A program made the translations under genes and the position numbers. The notes under the pieces were generated by a model. The model did not search any database. It was not told the DNA's origin and saw nothing but the letters and a program-made list of their open reading frames with translations. DNA of 64,000 nucleotides from Wenyingzhuangia sp. 2_MG-2023 (GTDB lineage: Bacteria; Bacteroidota; Bacteroidia; Flavobacteriales; Flavobacteriaceae): the NCBI RefSeq assembly GCF_030548295.1, contig NZ_JAUOSB010000012.1, positions 27,012 to 91,011 on the forward strand, given 5' to 3'. Positions 52,560 to 61,018 of this stretch are shown one piece after another; position 1 is the first letter of the stretch; each line of letters starts with the position of its first letter.

Positions 52560-54863
52560 TTATGCTTTTGGAGTTGTACTTTCTAATTTTGTTGGTAAAA
52601 ACTCGTTTAGTCGTTCTTGAATGGCAACCACATAATTATCACCATCTTCTTTGGTCCAGTTTTTTATATTAATTTCTTTACTAAAGGTTTTATTAAAAGC
52701 ATTCAATGTTTCATTAGGAATAAATACAGGTTTTCCTTTATCACTATAGCCACTTTTATCAAACTGTAAGATTTTGTTTCTTTTCTCATCAAACAATTTA
52801 TTACTTAAAGTGCTATTTGTATTTCTATCTAGGAGTAACAAGTTATTAAGGTCGTGTGTGATATCTTCACTTTCAGTAATAATTTTATCAAGATCAGCTT
52901 TTAATTCTTTATCTTTTTTTAAATCTTCCATACTTGGATAAGCTTTAATTCTATTAATTAAAGCTGCACCACCCTCTAATTCTCTATAAGCCATAATATC
53001 TTCAAACCATTGGGCATAAATATCAATATCTTCAATGTCTTTAGGGGTTTGAGGAATAATATGTTCTATGCTCCATTTTTCTTTTATGAATAACTCAAAA
53101 GGAAACTTATGTCCTGCCATATTATCCATATAATAAAAAACATTATACAATAGCAATACTTTCCTTGTTTCTAGATAATAATTCTCGTAATGTAAATGAT
53201 CTTTGCTATAAATAAAAAACTCATCACCTTCTTCTGTTTTACCTTTCTTTTTAAAATTGGCTCTGACAGTCTTTCTTAATGATTTTTTTAGTTCTTCTTT
53301 TGTCTTTCCTTTATTTTCTATCAGTAATTTATCTACTGACTTGATATTTGAATTCGTTAAAAAACCAACAAAATGAAATATTTCAGAATCTTGATACCAA
53401 TTCAATAATTTGTAATAGAGCTGAATTACATTTTCCCATGATTTTGAAATATCTTTTGTGTCTTTTTGGGAATTGAATTTACCTTCAAAATATCTATAAG
53501 CAAAGAAATCGTCAGAGTTATTGGGTTTTTCAAGTAGTAAATCAAACAGGTAGTCTATTCTTGTTCCGTCTTTGTATTTTTCTTCATCTGGTTGAATAAA
53601 ATACCAAAAGTTATCCTCTTGTAATTGTTTCTCTACACTGTCCCATTCTAAAGCAAACTGATTGATTTGGATATCACTAATAGAAGCCGATTCACTGTTT
53701 TTAATATCTAAAATAAAAAGAGCCTTAATTAACTCTGAAGATGTTAAACCTATCTTTCCTTTATTATTATTTAAAAAAACTTTAATGATTTGATTGTCGT
53801 TTTCAGAATTATCTAGAGAGTACCAAATTACTTTTACATGATCTAGTAGTTTTTTAATGAATGTGTTTCTTTTTTCTTCATTAAAAAGATAACTCTCAAT
53901 CCATCTGATTAAGTAACTTGTCACTACAAAAAAATGATAAACATCTACATTGTTGTAATCTTTATTACTGGTTATAAAATCTCTCCATAATTGATTTACA
54001 ATTTTTAAATCATGATATTCTTTACGCTCCAACTCTTCTTTCGTGATGCTATCAAGATTTGATTTAAAAATTAAAGGAAGTTTTTCTTTTAAGAAAACAC
54101 CACTTCGTTCCCTTGTTTTAAACTCTATTTCATAAAGACAACTCTTATCTATCCAACCTTTATATTCTAGATATTTTAACAGAAGAAAAATTGTTGTTGT
54201 GCGTTGTTGTCCATCTACAACTTCATTATTTGTGAAAATATTATATGTAGTATTGCTTATTTCAATCTTTTCTTTCTGATTCTTAAGAGGCTTTAAAACT
54301 AGTGGTTGCAAACAATAAAGACCCTCCTTTTGTTCATAGTTATCAATATCATTTAACAACTCTAATATTTCTTTTTTACTCCATTTATAACCTCTTTGGT
54401 AGCTCCCTATTTCAAAAGTTTTATTGCTTAAATTTTTAATGGGAAGTAACAATAATGTGTTCTCATTCTCTATCTGTAATTGAGACATGTTCGATGTTAA
54501 TTTGCTATTGTTAATTATTTTAAAATCATTGTTTAATACAATTTCTTCTACACTATCCCCATCTGCTTCAAGCTCTAATTTGAATTCTAAATATCTATTT
54601 AATGCTTGTCTTAAAGTAGCTAATCCTGTATAAATGTTTCCATCAATTTCTAATGGAAGTTGGGGTTTTACACCTTCTCTTTGATCTTGTTTCGAATATT
54701 TAAGTAGTTTTGAAACAGCACTCAGCCGATCCTTTTCATAATGTCCATCAAGATTACCGTAAGCTTGCTCTATTGTACTACAATTACCTAGACGAGAATT
54801 TATTGTAGTTGTATCATATTTTTCACTATCAATCAACCAATCTTTAAATTCTTTTCTTAGCAT
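52560..54863 (-). CDS. DUF262-DUF1524 protein (GmrSD-like type IV restriction nuclease)
   Basis: The 767-residue protein has an N-terminal module (1-100, FKDWLIDSEKY to SRLGNCSTIEQAYGNLD) of a type I recall in restriction-island proteins. The DUF262 domain follows: YQRGYKWSKKEILELLNDID (155-174) and VVDGQQRTTTIFLL (215-228, DGQQR at 217-221). The C-terminal DUF1524 HNH nuclease starts near 596 with WSIEHIIPQTP (His601) and continues HDLNNLLLLDRNTNSTLSN (673 onwards). GmrSD enzymes cut phage DNA with modified bases such as glucosylated cytosines, using NTP. It is encoded 74 bp after the HNH gene and 4 bp before the second DUF262 gene. Confidence 0.9.
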   Translation of the reverse strand: MLRKEFKDWLIDSEKYDTTTINSRLGNCSTIEQAYGNLDGHYEKDRLSAVSKLLKYSKQDQREGVKPQLPLEIDGNIYTGLATLRQALNRYLEFKLELEADGDSVEEIVLNNDFKIINNSKLTSNMSQLQIENENTLLLLPIKNLSNKTFEIGSYQRGYKWSKKEILELLNDIDNYEQKEGLYCLQPLVLKPLKNQKEKIEISNTTYNIFTNNEVVDGQQRTTTIFLLLKYLEYKGWIDKSCLYEIEFKTRERSGVFLKEKLPLIFKSNLDSITKEELERKEYHDLKIVNQLWRDFITSNKDYNNVDVYHFFVVTSYLIRWIESYLFNEEKRNTFIKKLLDHVKVIWYSLDNSENDNQIIKVFLNNNKGKIGLTSSELIKALFILDIKNSESASISDIQINQFALEWDSVEKQLQEDNFWYFIQPDEEKYKDGTRIDYLFDLLLEKPNNSDDFFAYRYFEGKFNSQKDTKDISKSWENVIQLYYKLLNWYQDSEIFHFVGFLTNSNIKSVDKLLIENKGKTKEELKKSLRKTVRANFKKKGKTEEGDEFFIYSKDHLHYENYYLETRKVLLLYNVFYYMDNMAGHKFPFELFIKEKWSIEHIIPQTPKDIEDIDIYAQWFEDIMAYRELEGGAALINRIKAYPSMEDLKKDKELKADLDKIITESEDITHDLNNLLLLDRNTNSTLSNKLFDEKRNKILQFDKSGYSDKGKPVFIPNETLNAFNKTFSKEINIKNWTKEDGDNYVVAIQERLNEFLPTKLESTTPKA

Positions 54864-54937
54864 ATTTCAATTTAATTTACATTTTACTACTCTCAAAATA
54901 TATTTTAAATATTTCCTTTTCTCTTGATGACAAATAT

Positions 54938-55981
54938 TTAAACATAAAGTCTTGCTTCAATTTCAGCTCTTGCCATAATTGAATCCCTTAAGAAGCCATC
55001 AAGTACTGGTTTTCTAATGAAGGAGAGTTGTAATTTTTCATCAATCTCAAGAGCTTTTAAACATGATATTTTTCTATCATTCTCTGGTATGTGTGATAAA
55101 TCATTATCATTCATAAATTCCCAATAAAATCGATACCATTTTTCAACTCTACCTTTTACAAAATCTTTATATCTAATATCAATATCATAAATATTCTTCC
55201 AAGAGGTGATTTCGTTATTTTTTAACTCTGGACTTGTGTAGTTTATATTCCATATTATATCTTCAGGATTTGAATTGTCTTTTATTATATTAAATGCAAC
55301 TGTTAGCTGTTGATGGTTAAAATTGAAGGGATAAAATATATAACCTGAAGATACCCCTAATGTATCTTTCTCTCCTTTAGCATCTGGGGAGTTACATTCT
55401 TTACAAGACAATACAAGGTTTTCAAAATTTACTGAAGAAAAAGGATATAATGCTTTTGGTAAAAAATGATCGTATTGATCTCTAGTTTTAGATTCTGACA
55501 TCTTTAACTCTCCAATCCCACAAGTAGGACACAATGTTATGTTTCTATTTAACTTTCTAAATCCATTAAAATGCTCTCTTAAAGTAGTATTATATTTGTC
55601 ATTAAAACCATTGCCATCTAAAACTTGATTATATAATTTAATGAAGAAATCTCGTAATACCTTTTTTAAACCACTAACAGAATTATCTAATTTAACAGGT
55701 GCAATACTACCTTCACAAATTTCTAAAATCTTATTACTGTCTCTAATTTGTTGAATAATTAAAGAGCGCGTAGGTTGATTTAATCTTTTAAGTATATTAT
55801 AAATTTCAATTAATGGTTCTCTAACTATTCTGGGATGTCTATTGACTATATCAATAAAGTCTGGTTCGAAAAAGATATTTTGAAAAGGCCCCGATTCAAA
55901 CTCAATTCTATCAAAAAACTGCATTACATGTTTATGTAACATGATATGACAACTGATTAAATATTTATAAGATTTAATCAT
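54938..55981 (-). CDS. HNH endonuclease, PtuB-like effector
   Basis: The 347-residue protein has a helical N-terminal region (1-140) and a zinc-type HNH core: LCPTCGIGE (Cys151, Cys154), DQYDHFLPKALYPFSS (Asp171 and His172), NFENLVLSCKECNS (Asn188, Cys193, Cys196, Asn197). This Cys/His arrangement resembles PtuB HNH effectors of Septu systems. It overlaps the AAA ATPase gene by 8 bp, the usual Septu gene pair order (ATPase then HNH). PtuB proteins are normally about 200-250 residues, so the extra N-terminus is notable. DNA or tRNA as target is unknown. Confidence 0.85.
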   Translation of the reverse strand: MIKSYKYLISCHIMLHKHVMQFFDRIEFESGPFQNIFFEPDFIDIVNRHPRIVREPLIEIYNILKRLNQPTRSLIIQQIRDSNKILEICEGSIAPVKLDNSVSGLKKVLRDFFIKLYNQVLDGNGFNDKYNTTLREHFNGFRKLNRNITLCPTCGIGELKMSESKTRDQYDHFLPKALYPFSSVNFENLVLSCKECNSPDAKGEKDTLGVSSGYIFYPFNFNHQQLTVAFNIIKDNSNPEDIIWNINYTSPELKNNEITSWKNIYDIDIRYKDFVKGRVEKWYRFYWEFMNDNDLSHIPENDRKISCLKALEIDEKLQLSFIRKPVLDGFLRDSIMARAEIEARLYV

Positions 55982-57725
55982 TCCCTTTATTTATTTCATT
56001 CTCTTTTAATATTAGCTCTCTAAATAGAAGTACTTTTTCAACTGATTCACCTAATACCCTGGCTTTTTCTTTTGCTTTTTTAATTTCATCAAGGGTAGTT
56101 AATGGCATCTTTTTTATTTCTTCTATAACGTCTAATGATAGTTTTGAAATAGACGCTGTTTTACCAAATATTTCCTCCGTTAATATGTTTACGGATGTGC
56201 CAAATGTTCTTATTCCCTTTTCTTTTGCTGTTTTGTGTACAACTTTATTTTTTTCTTTATCAAAAACAATAACGTTTTCAGGCTGACAATCTGAAATAAT
56301 AAAAGGAGAATGTGATGTTATTAATAAGTCTCTTCTATTATCCAAACCTTTAGAATAATCTTGTTGTAAACAATCTTTTAGAGTTGAAATAAAATTAGAT
56401 CTCCAGTCTGGGTTAAAATGTGTTTCTGGTTCATCTAAAAGGAATAGAGAATTAGTATCTCTAAATAACATACACAAACCTATTGAATGTATAAATTGAT
56501 ATTCGCCATCCGATAATGATTTGGTATAGATAATTTCATCTATATTATTCAACTTTAATACAACATCTTTAAACCTAAAGATACGTTCTTCATCGTATGG
56601 CAAAGGAATGACGTCTTGATTTATATAAATATTCTTAGAATTATAAACTTTCTTCTTAACATTATTTGGTGTTTTATAATTATTTAAATTAAGTAATACT
56701 TGAAAGGTTGTAAACAATTCGAAAGCGTCATTTCTAAAATGATATTTAAATGCTTTTCTACATTCATCATCAACAGAAAAGTCTAAAAACCATTCCTTAG
56801 ATTCATCATTAAAATAAGAAGTAGTACTACATGATTTTAACTTTTCTATTGAAGCGTTTATTATTGAAGTTAACTCTCGTTGTGTTTTATGTTTATTATT
56901 TTTATCATCTTTGGAAAGCGTTCTTATTACATCATTATGAGCCTTTTCAAATCTATTTTGTTTTATAACTAATCTAAATGATTTAATATCTTCTAAACCT
57001 ATTTCATCTTTAAATGGCTTTAATGTCTCTTTTTCTCTTAATAAGTATATTGATAATAAAACTGCCTGATTATAATACTCATCTAAATAGAGAAACCTGT
57101 TTTCAGGTTTTGAATAATCTAGATCCTTAATTAAGCGATACAAGTATTCATCGTATTGAATAAAACGCATTTTAAAAAACGGAAGGTTTACAGTTTGATT
57201 TTCTCCTGAAGAATAAGCAATTATGAAATCGGGTAAAAAAATTTTGACATCTTTTCTTTCAAGTAGAGTTTTTGAATTTCCAACACATTTTTCTCTATTG
57301 ATCCAGTGAACTTCTGGCGATTTGTTTTTTTCCTTGATAATCTTGATATGAGCATCATAACCAATATTATATTCGTGACTATAATCTCTTCTAGAATAAT
57401 CTCCTTTTATATAGTACAAATACTCTAATTCAAAAGCATCAGGATTAGAATTTTCCGAGAAAAAACCCTCTGTATGCACACGATTAAAATCTCCTTCCCC
57501 ACTAAACCCTATAGGCCTAAAGTCCAAGTATATACATTCTATGTGGTAAAATATTTCTGCTAATACTTCTAAAACATTAGATTTACCAGAACCATTTCTT
57601 CCTACTAGGCAATAGGGCATAAAGTCCCACAACTTGTCAATATTTGATGTGTTAAGAAAATCAATTTCAAAGCCATTTTGCAGGCTTCTAAACGTGCTAT
57701 TTAGTTTAAGCCTTAAAAGCTTCAT
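55974..57725 (-). CDS. Restriction-system-associated AAA/ABC-type ATPase (PtuA-like)
   Basis: The 583-residue protein is an SMC/RecF-like ATPase: Walker A VGRNGSGKSN (41-50), ABC signature SLSDGEYQ (403-410), Walker B LFLLDEPETHFNP (427-439, Asp431 and Glu432) and the H-loop ITSHSPFII (469-477). I recall this type as the AAA ATPase associated with type I restriction systems, and the lid region resembles PtuA of Septu. Such ATPases gate an HNH effector. It overlaps hsdS by 20 bp upstream and HNH by 8 bp downstream, so it is translationally tied to both. Confidence 0.9.
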   Translation of the reverse strand: MKLLRLKLNSTFRSLQNGFEIDFLNTSNIDKLWDFMPYCLVGRNGSGKSNVLEVLAEIFYHIECIYLDFRPIGFSGEGDFNRVHTEGFFSENSNPDAFELEYLYYIKGDYSRRDYSHEYNIGYDAHIKIIKEKNKSPEVHWINREKCVGNSKTLLERKDVKIFLPDFIIAYSSGENQTVNLPFFKMRFIQYDEYLYRLIKDLDYSKPENRFLYLDEYYNQAVLLSIYLLREKETLKPFKDEIGLEDIKSFRLVIKQNRFEKAHNDVIRTLSKDDKNNKHKTQRELTSIINASIEKLKSCSTTSYFNDESKEWFLDFSVDDECRKAFKYHFRNDAFELFTTFQVLLNLNNYKTPNNVKKKVYNSKNIYINQDVIPLPYDEERIFRFKDVVLKLNNIDEIIYTKSLSDGEYQFIHSIGLCMLFRDTNSLFLLDEPETHFNPDWRSNFISTLKDCLQQDYSKGLDNRRDLLITSHSPFIISDCQPENVIVFDKEKNKVVHKTAKEKGIRTFGTSVNILTEEIFGKTASISKLSLDVIEEIKKMPLTTLDEIKKAKEKARVLGESVEKVLLFRELILKENEINKGND

Positions 57726-59379
57726 CTGTTAGTTTTAGTTTTATTATGTTATCAGTTTCGTCAAAAAATCGTTTAATCAAAGGTGGTTTAGCTTCAATAA
57801 AACTAAAAATATACTCTTTCCAAACTTCATAATTAAAATCTTGACCTTTTGGTATGAAGTCTGAATTGAATTTCGACTCAACATCACCTAATGTGAATTT
57901 TTTATTTTTAAAATTATCTTTTAAATAAAATTGTACAAATAATTTTTCATCTACAAAATTTGTTTCGATAGAATAGTCATTGGCATAATTTTTCATTTGC
58001 AAATCAGTGGGTATTCCTATAAAATCTAAATAAGTAATATTAGTAATGTCACGTTTTTCTTTGGATTTAGCCTTAAAGCCTTCTAATTCTTTCTTAGAAA
58101 ATTCAGGTCTTTTCTCTTTCTCTTTGGGTGGCTCTAAAGAGCCTGCTACAGGTGTTTTAATATCTATAACAGAATCTAAAACACCTGATGTTGTGGATAC
58201 TGCATTACTAGAACCAGATATTTTAACCTTACCAAAATCCAACTCCCCTTTAAAGGCTTTTTGACTTAAACTACCATATAGGTTTTCTAATTCTTGTAAA
58301 TGTGCTTCGTACTTTTGCTTAAGAAATTCAACTTTTTTAACAATTACACTGAATTTTTTTTGCAATTGAAGTTTTGGTACAGGAATTTCTAATGATTTCA
58401 TGCTACCAACATTAAAATGCTTATGAATACCACCAACTTCTCTTGCAGATATTAACATTTTACCTCGGTCAGAATTTAATAAATAAGCAAGGTATTCAGG
58501 TGAAATTTGGTCTCTTTTAATTTTTGCTATTATCAAGTCAATACAATTACAATCATCTAATTCATTAGGTATAACTGCTGCAGTACCTGTGTTACCAGTT
58601 CTTACAATAACTACATCTCCTGTCTTCAATATTGATTTAGAAAGTGTAGTTTCATGAGATTCCCTAGGGAAATAAACAATTTTATCTAAATTTATTCTGT
58701 TAGGCTTTATATTTAATGATCGTAACGCTATAACTCCTTTATCTACATAATGTGATGCTGGTCTAACAACAACTCCAACCGATATTTGGCTACAAAATTC
58801 ACTTCCCGCTTTTAATTCCCATCCCTTATTGTTAATTGCAGGATCCCCAAACATTTCCAAAAAAGTAGACTTCAACAATTCATCTAATAACGCAATACTT
58901 TCTTTACGTTTTTGTATTAAATTTTCACAATTAGATAAAACTTTTGCTATGCGTTTTTGGTTTTTAAGAGAAGGTACAGGAATTAAATGATTTTCAAAGT
59001 CTCTTTTTGTAACATGTCGCATGGTTGAGCCATGTGCATATTTTTCTAAATCTCGAATTGTATCTTTAAGTACTTGAACAAAATAATCCTTGATTATAAC
59101 TTTATCATTAAATTCAACTTTAAAGATATGCTGATTTAATAAAGCATTATCTCTTTTCCATTCAAATACATCTATTGTCGCTGACCAAGAAACTAAGACA
59201 TCACCTTTTGATATATAATATTTCTCAGGTACTTTTTTGTTGGTATAATTGAATACTTTGTTTGAATCAGTTAAATTTTGAATCCTAATAATTGGGACAC
59301 CACTATTTGCCCAATCAGTCGGCTTAAAAGCAAAACCATTTATAAAACTAGCAACATCTTTTAATTTTAATAATTTCAT
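57706..59379 (-). CDS. hsdS: Type I restriction specificity subunit HsdS with C-terminal extension
   Basis: The 557-residue protein has two target-recognition domains with conserved helices between and after them: TRD1 about 1-150 (VASFINGFAFKPTDWANSGV), central helix about 150-175 (RIAKVLSNCENLIQKRKESI), TRD2 about 190-330, distal helix about 340-365 (KKFSVIVKKVEFLKQKYEAH). Up to residue 375 this is ordinary HsdS. The last about 180 residues are extra, with a Lys/Glu/Pro-rich linker (PPKEKEKRPEFSKKELEGFK) and a globular-looking end domain (LKDNFKNKKFTLGDVESKF). It sets the sequence recognised by the methylase and nuclease. It starts directly after the hsdM stop. Confidence 0.93.
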   Translation of the reverse strand: MKLLKLKDVASFINGFAFKPTDWANSGVPIIRIQNLTDSNKVFNYTNKKVPEKYYISKGDVLVSWSATIDVFEWKRDNALLNQHIFKVEFNDKVIIKDYFVQVLKDTIRDLEKYAHGSTMRHVTKRDFENHLIPVPSLKNQKRIAKVLSNCENLIQKRKESIALLDELLKSTFLEMFGDPAINNKGWELKAGSEFCSQISVGVVVRPASHYVDKGVIALRSLNIKPNRINLDKIVYFPRESHETTLSKSILKTGDVVIVRTGNTGTAAVIPNELDDCNCIDLIIAKIKRDQISPEYLAYLLNSDRGKMLISAREVGGIHKHFNVGSMKSLEIPVPKLQLQKKFSVIVKKVEFLKQKYEAHLQELENLYGSLSQKAFKGELDFGKVKISGSSNAVSTTSGVLDSVIDIKTPVAGSLEPPKEKEKRPEFSKKELEGFKAKSKEKRDITNITYLDFIGIPTDLQMKNYANDYSIETNFVDEKLFVQFYLKDNFKNKKFTLGDVESKFNSDFIPKGQDFNYEVWKEYIFSFIEAKPPLIKRFFDETDNIIKLKLTDEAFKA

Positions 59380-61017
59380 CTAAAACAACTCCTTTAATTC
59401 ATTCAATCCTTCAGAAATCTCTTGTTCCAAACCTTTTTCAATGACCTCTCCATTAGCATCAAACTTTCCTAATAATTTTTCTAAAATTAAATCTGGTTTT
59501 TCATAGACTATTTCTTCAAAAACTTCTTCTTTATAGCGTGAAAAACTTAAATCGTAACCTTCGTCTTTAATTTCTTTCTTCGATACAAAAAAGTGTTTTG
59601 CTTTTCGGTCGTTTTCTTGTTTAGGATCTCTTGTTTTGTAGTTAGTAATTATGTCTTGTAAATCGCCATAATCGTTATTGCCCTCTTTATCTTTTAATTT
59701 AGCACGTTTATCATCTAAGGTGTAACCATCACTTTCCATATCGTAAAACCAAACGTTTTCGGTTTCACCTCCTTTTGTGAAAATTAAAATAGCCGTACTT
59801 ACTCCTGCATAAGGCTTAAAGGCTCCACTAGGTATGGTTACTACTGCTTTTAATTCCGATTTTTCAATCATTAACTTTCTAGCATCTACAAAAGCTTTAC
59901 CAGAACCAAATAATACACCTTGTGGTATTACAATACCAGCAGTTCCTCCCATTTTAAGCATGTTGTAAATACGCTCTATAAATAGTAATTCCGTTTTGGT
60001 AGTTTTAAGGCTTAACTCTTCGTGTATATCACCTTTGTCTACATTTCCTGTAAATGGTGGGTTTGCTAATACCACATCGTACTCGCTAGTTTCAAAGTAG
60101 CTTTTACTTAAAGTATCTTTGTAATCTATTTGTGGGCTTTCTATACCATGCATCATCAGGTTCATTAAACCTAAACGCACCATGGTTTGGTCTATATCAT
60201 ACCCTTGTAAGCTACTGCCTAAAATTCCTTTAACATCTTCGGTTAATAATGCGCTTCGGCTACTGCGGATAAAACCATCTTCATCTGGTTGTTGTTTGTC
60301 TTTTTCTTTATCTAACTGCGTTACCATGTATTGGTAAGCACCTAATAAAAAACCACCTGTACCACAAGCAGGATCCGCAATGCGTTGTCCTAGTTTTGGG
60401 TTCACCAATTCAGCCAATAATTTGATGATATGCCTTGGCGTTCTAAACTGTCCGTTTTTACCTGCAGAAGCAATTTCGCTTAATAACATTTCGTACACAT
60501 CCCCTTGAATGTCTTGAAAATCTTGACCGTTTTGGGTAGCATCTTGCTCCATTAGGTCAAAAATATCATCAATACTTTTTACTGCTTCTAATAATAACGA
60601 TGGTTTGGGTATAATAAACACTGCATTCGCCATGTGCTTTACAAATGGTGACTCATCAGTATCTAAAGTTTTAATAAATGGAAACACATAACGTTGCACA
60701 TGTTGCAACATGTCGTCTGCAGGCAAGCGTTTAAAATTACTCCAACGTAAGTCTTGTTTGTCTATTCCGTTTTGATTGTTTTCTTCGTCTTGTTTTGTGG
60801 CGAAAAATGTTCCCTTAAATTTTGAAGTATAAAGATCTCCTGTGAATTCAGCTTTCGATAATTCTTCTAAATCATTTTCATCATACTTTTTCATAAATAG
60901 CAAATAGGTAATTTGCTCTATGGCTGTTAGTGGGTTTGAAATACCACCAGACCAGAATTTATTCCAGAGGTCATTTATTTTTGATGCAATTTGAGGATTG
61001 CTATTGATTAAGCTCAT
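59380..61017 (-). CDS. hsdM: Type I restriction-modification methyltransferase HsdM
   Basis: The 545-residue adenine N6-methyltransferase has the HsdM N-terminal helical domain (about 5-130), SAM-binding motif I DPACGTGGF (215-223) preceded by GQFRTPRHIIKLL, and the catalytic NPPF (319-322). It methylates the host recognition site together with HsdS and supports restriction with HsdR. All motifs are intact. It follows hsdR by 1 bp and abuts hsdS, so the three are co-translated. Confidence 0.97.
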   Translation of the reverse strand: MSLINSNPQIASKINDLWNKFWSGGISNPLTAIEQITYLLFMKKYDENDLEELSKAEFTGDLYTSKFKGTFFATKQDEENNQNGIDKQDLRWSNFKRLPADDMLQHVQRYVFPFIKTLDTDESPFVKHMANAVFIIPKPSLLLEAVKSIDDIFDLMEQDATQNGQDFQDIQGDVYEMLLSEIASAGKNGQFRTPRHIIKLLAELVNPKLGQRIADPACGTGGFLLGAYQYMVTQLDKEKDKQQPDEDGFIRSSRSALLTEDVKGILGSSLQGYDIDQTMVRLGLMNLMMHGIESPQIDYKDTLSKSYFETSEYDVVLANPPFTGNVDKGDIHEELSLKTTKTELLFIERIYNMLKMGGTAGIVIPQGVLFGSGKAFVDARKLMIEKSELKAVVTIPSGAFKPYAGVSTAILIFTKGGETENVWFYDMESDGYTLDDKRAKLKDKEGNNDYGDLQDIITNYKTRDPKQENDRKAKHFFVSKKEIKDEGYDLSFSRYKEEVFEEIVYEKPDLILEKLLGKFDANGEVIEKGLEQEISEGLNELKELF

Positions 61018-61018
61018 A

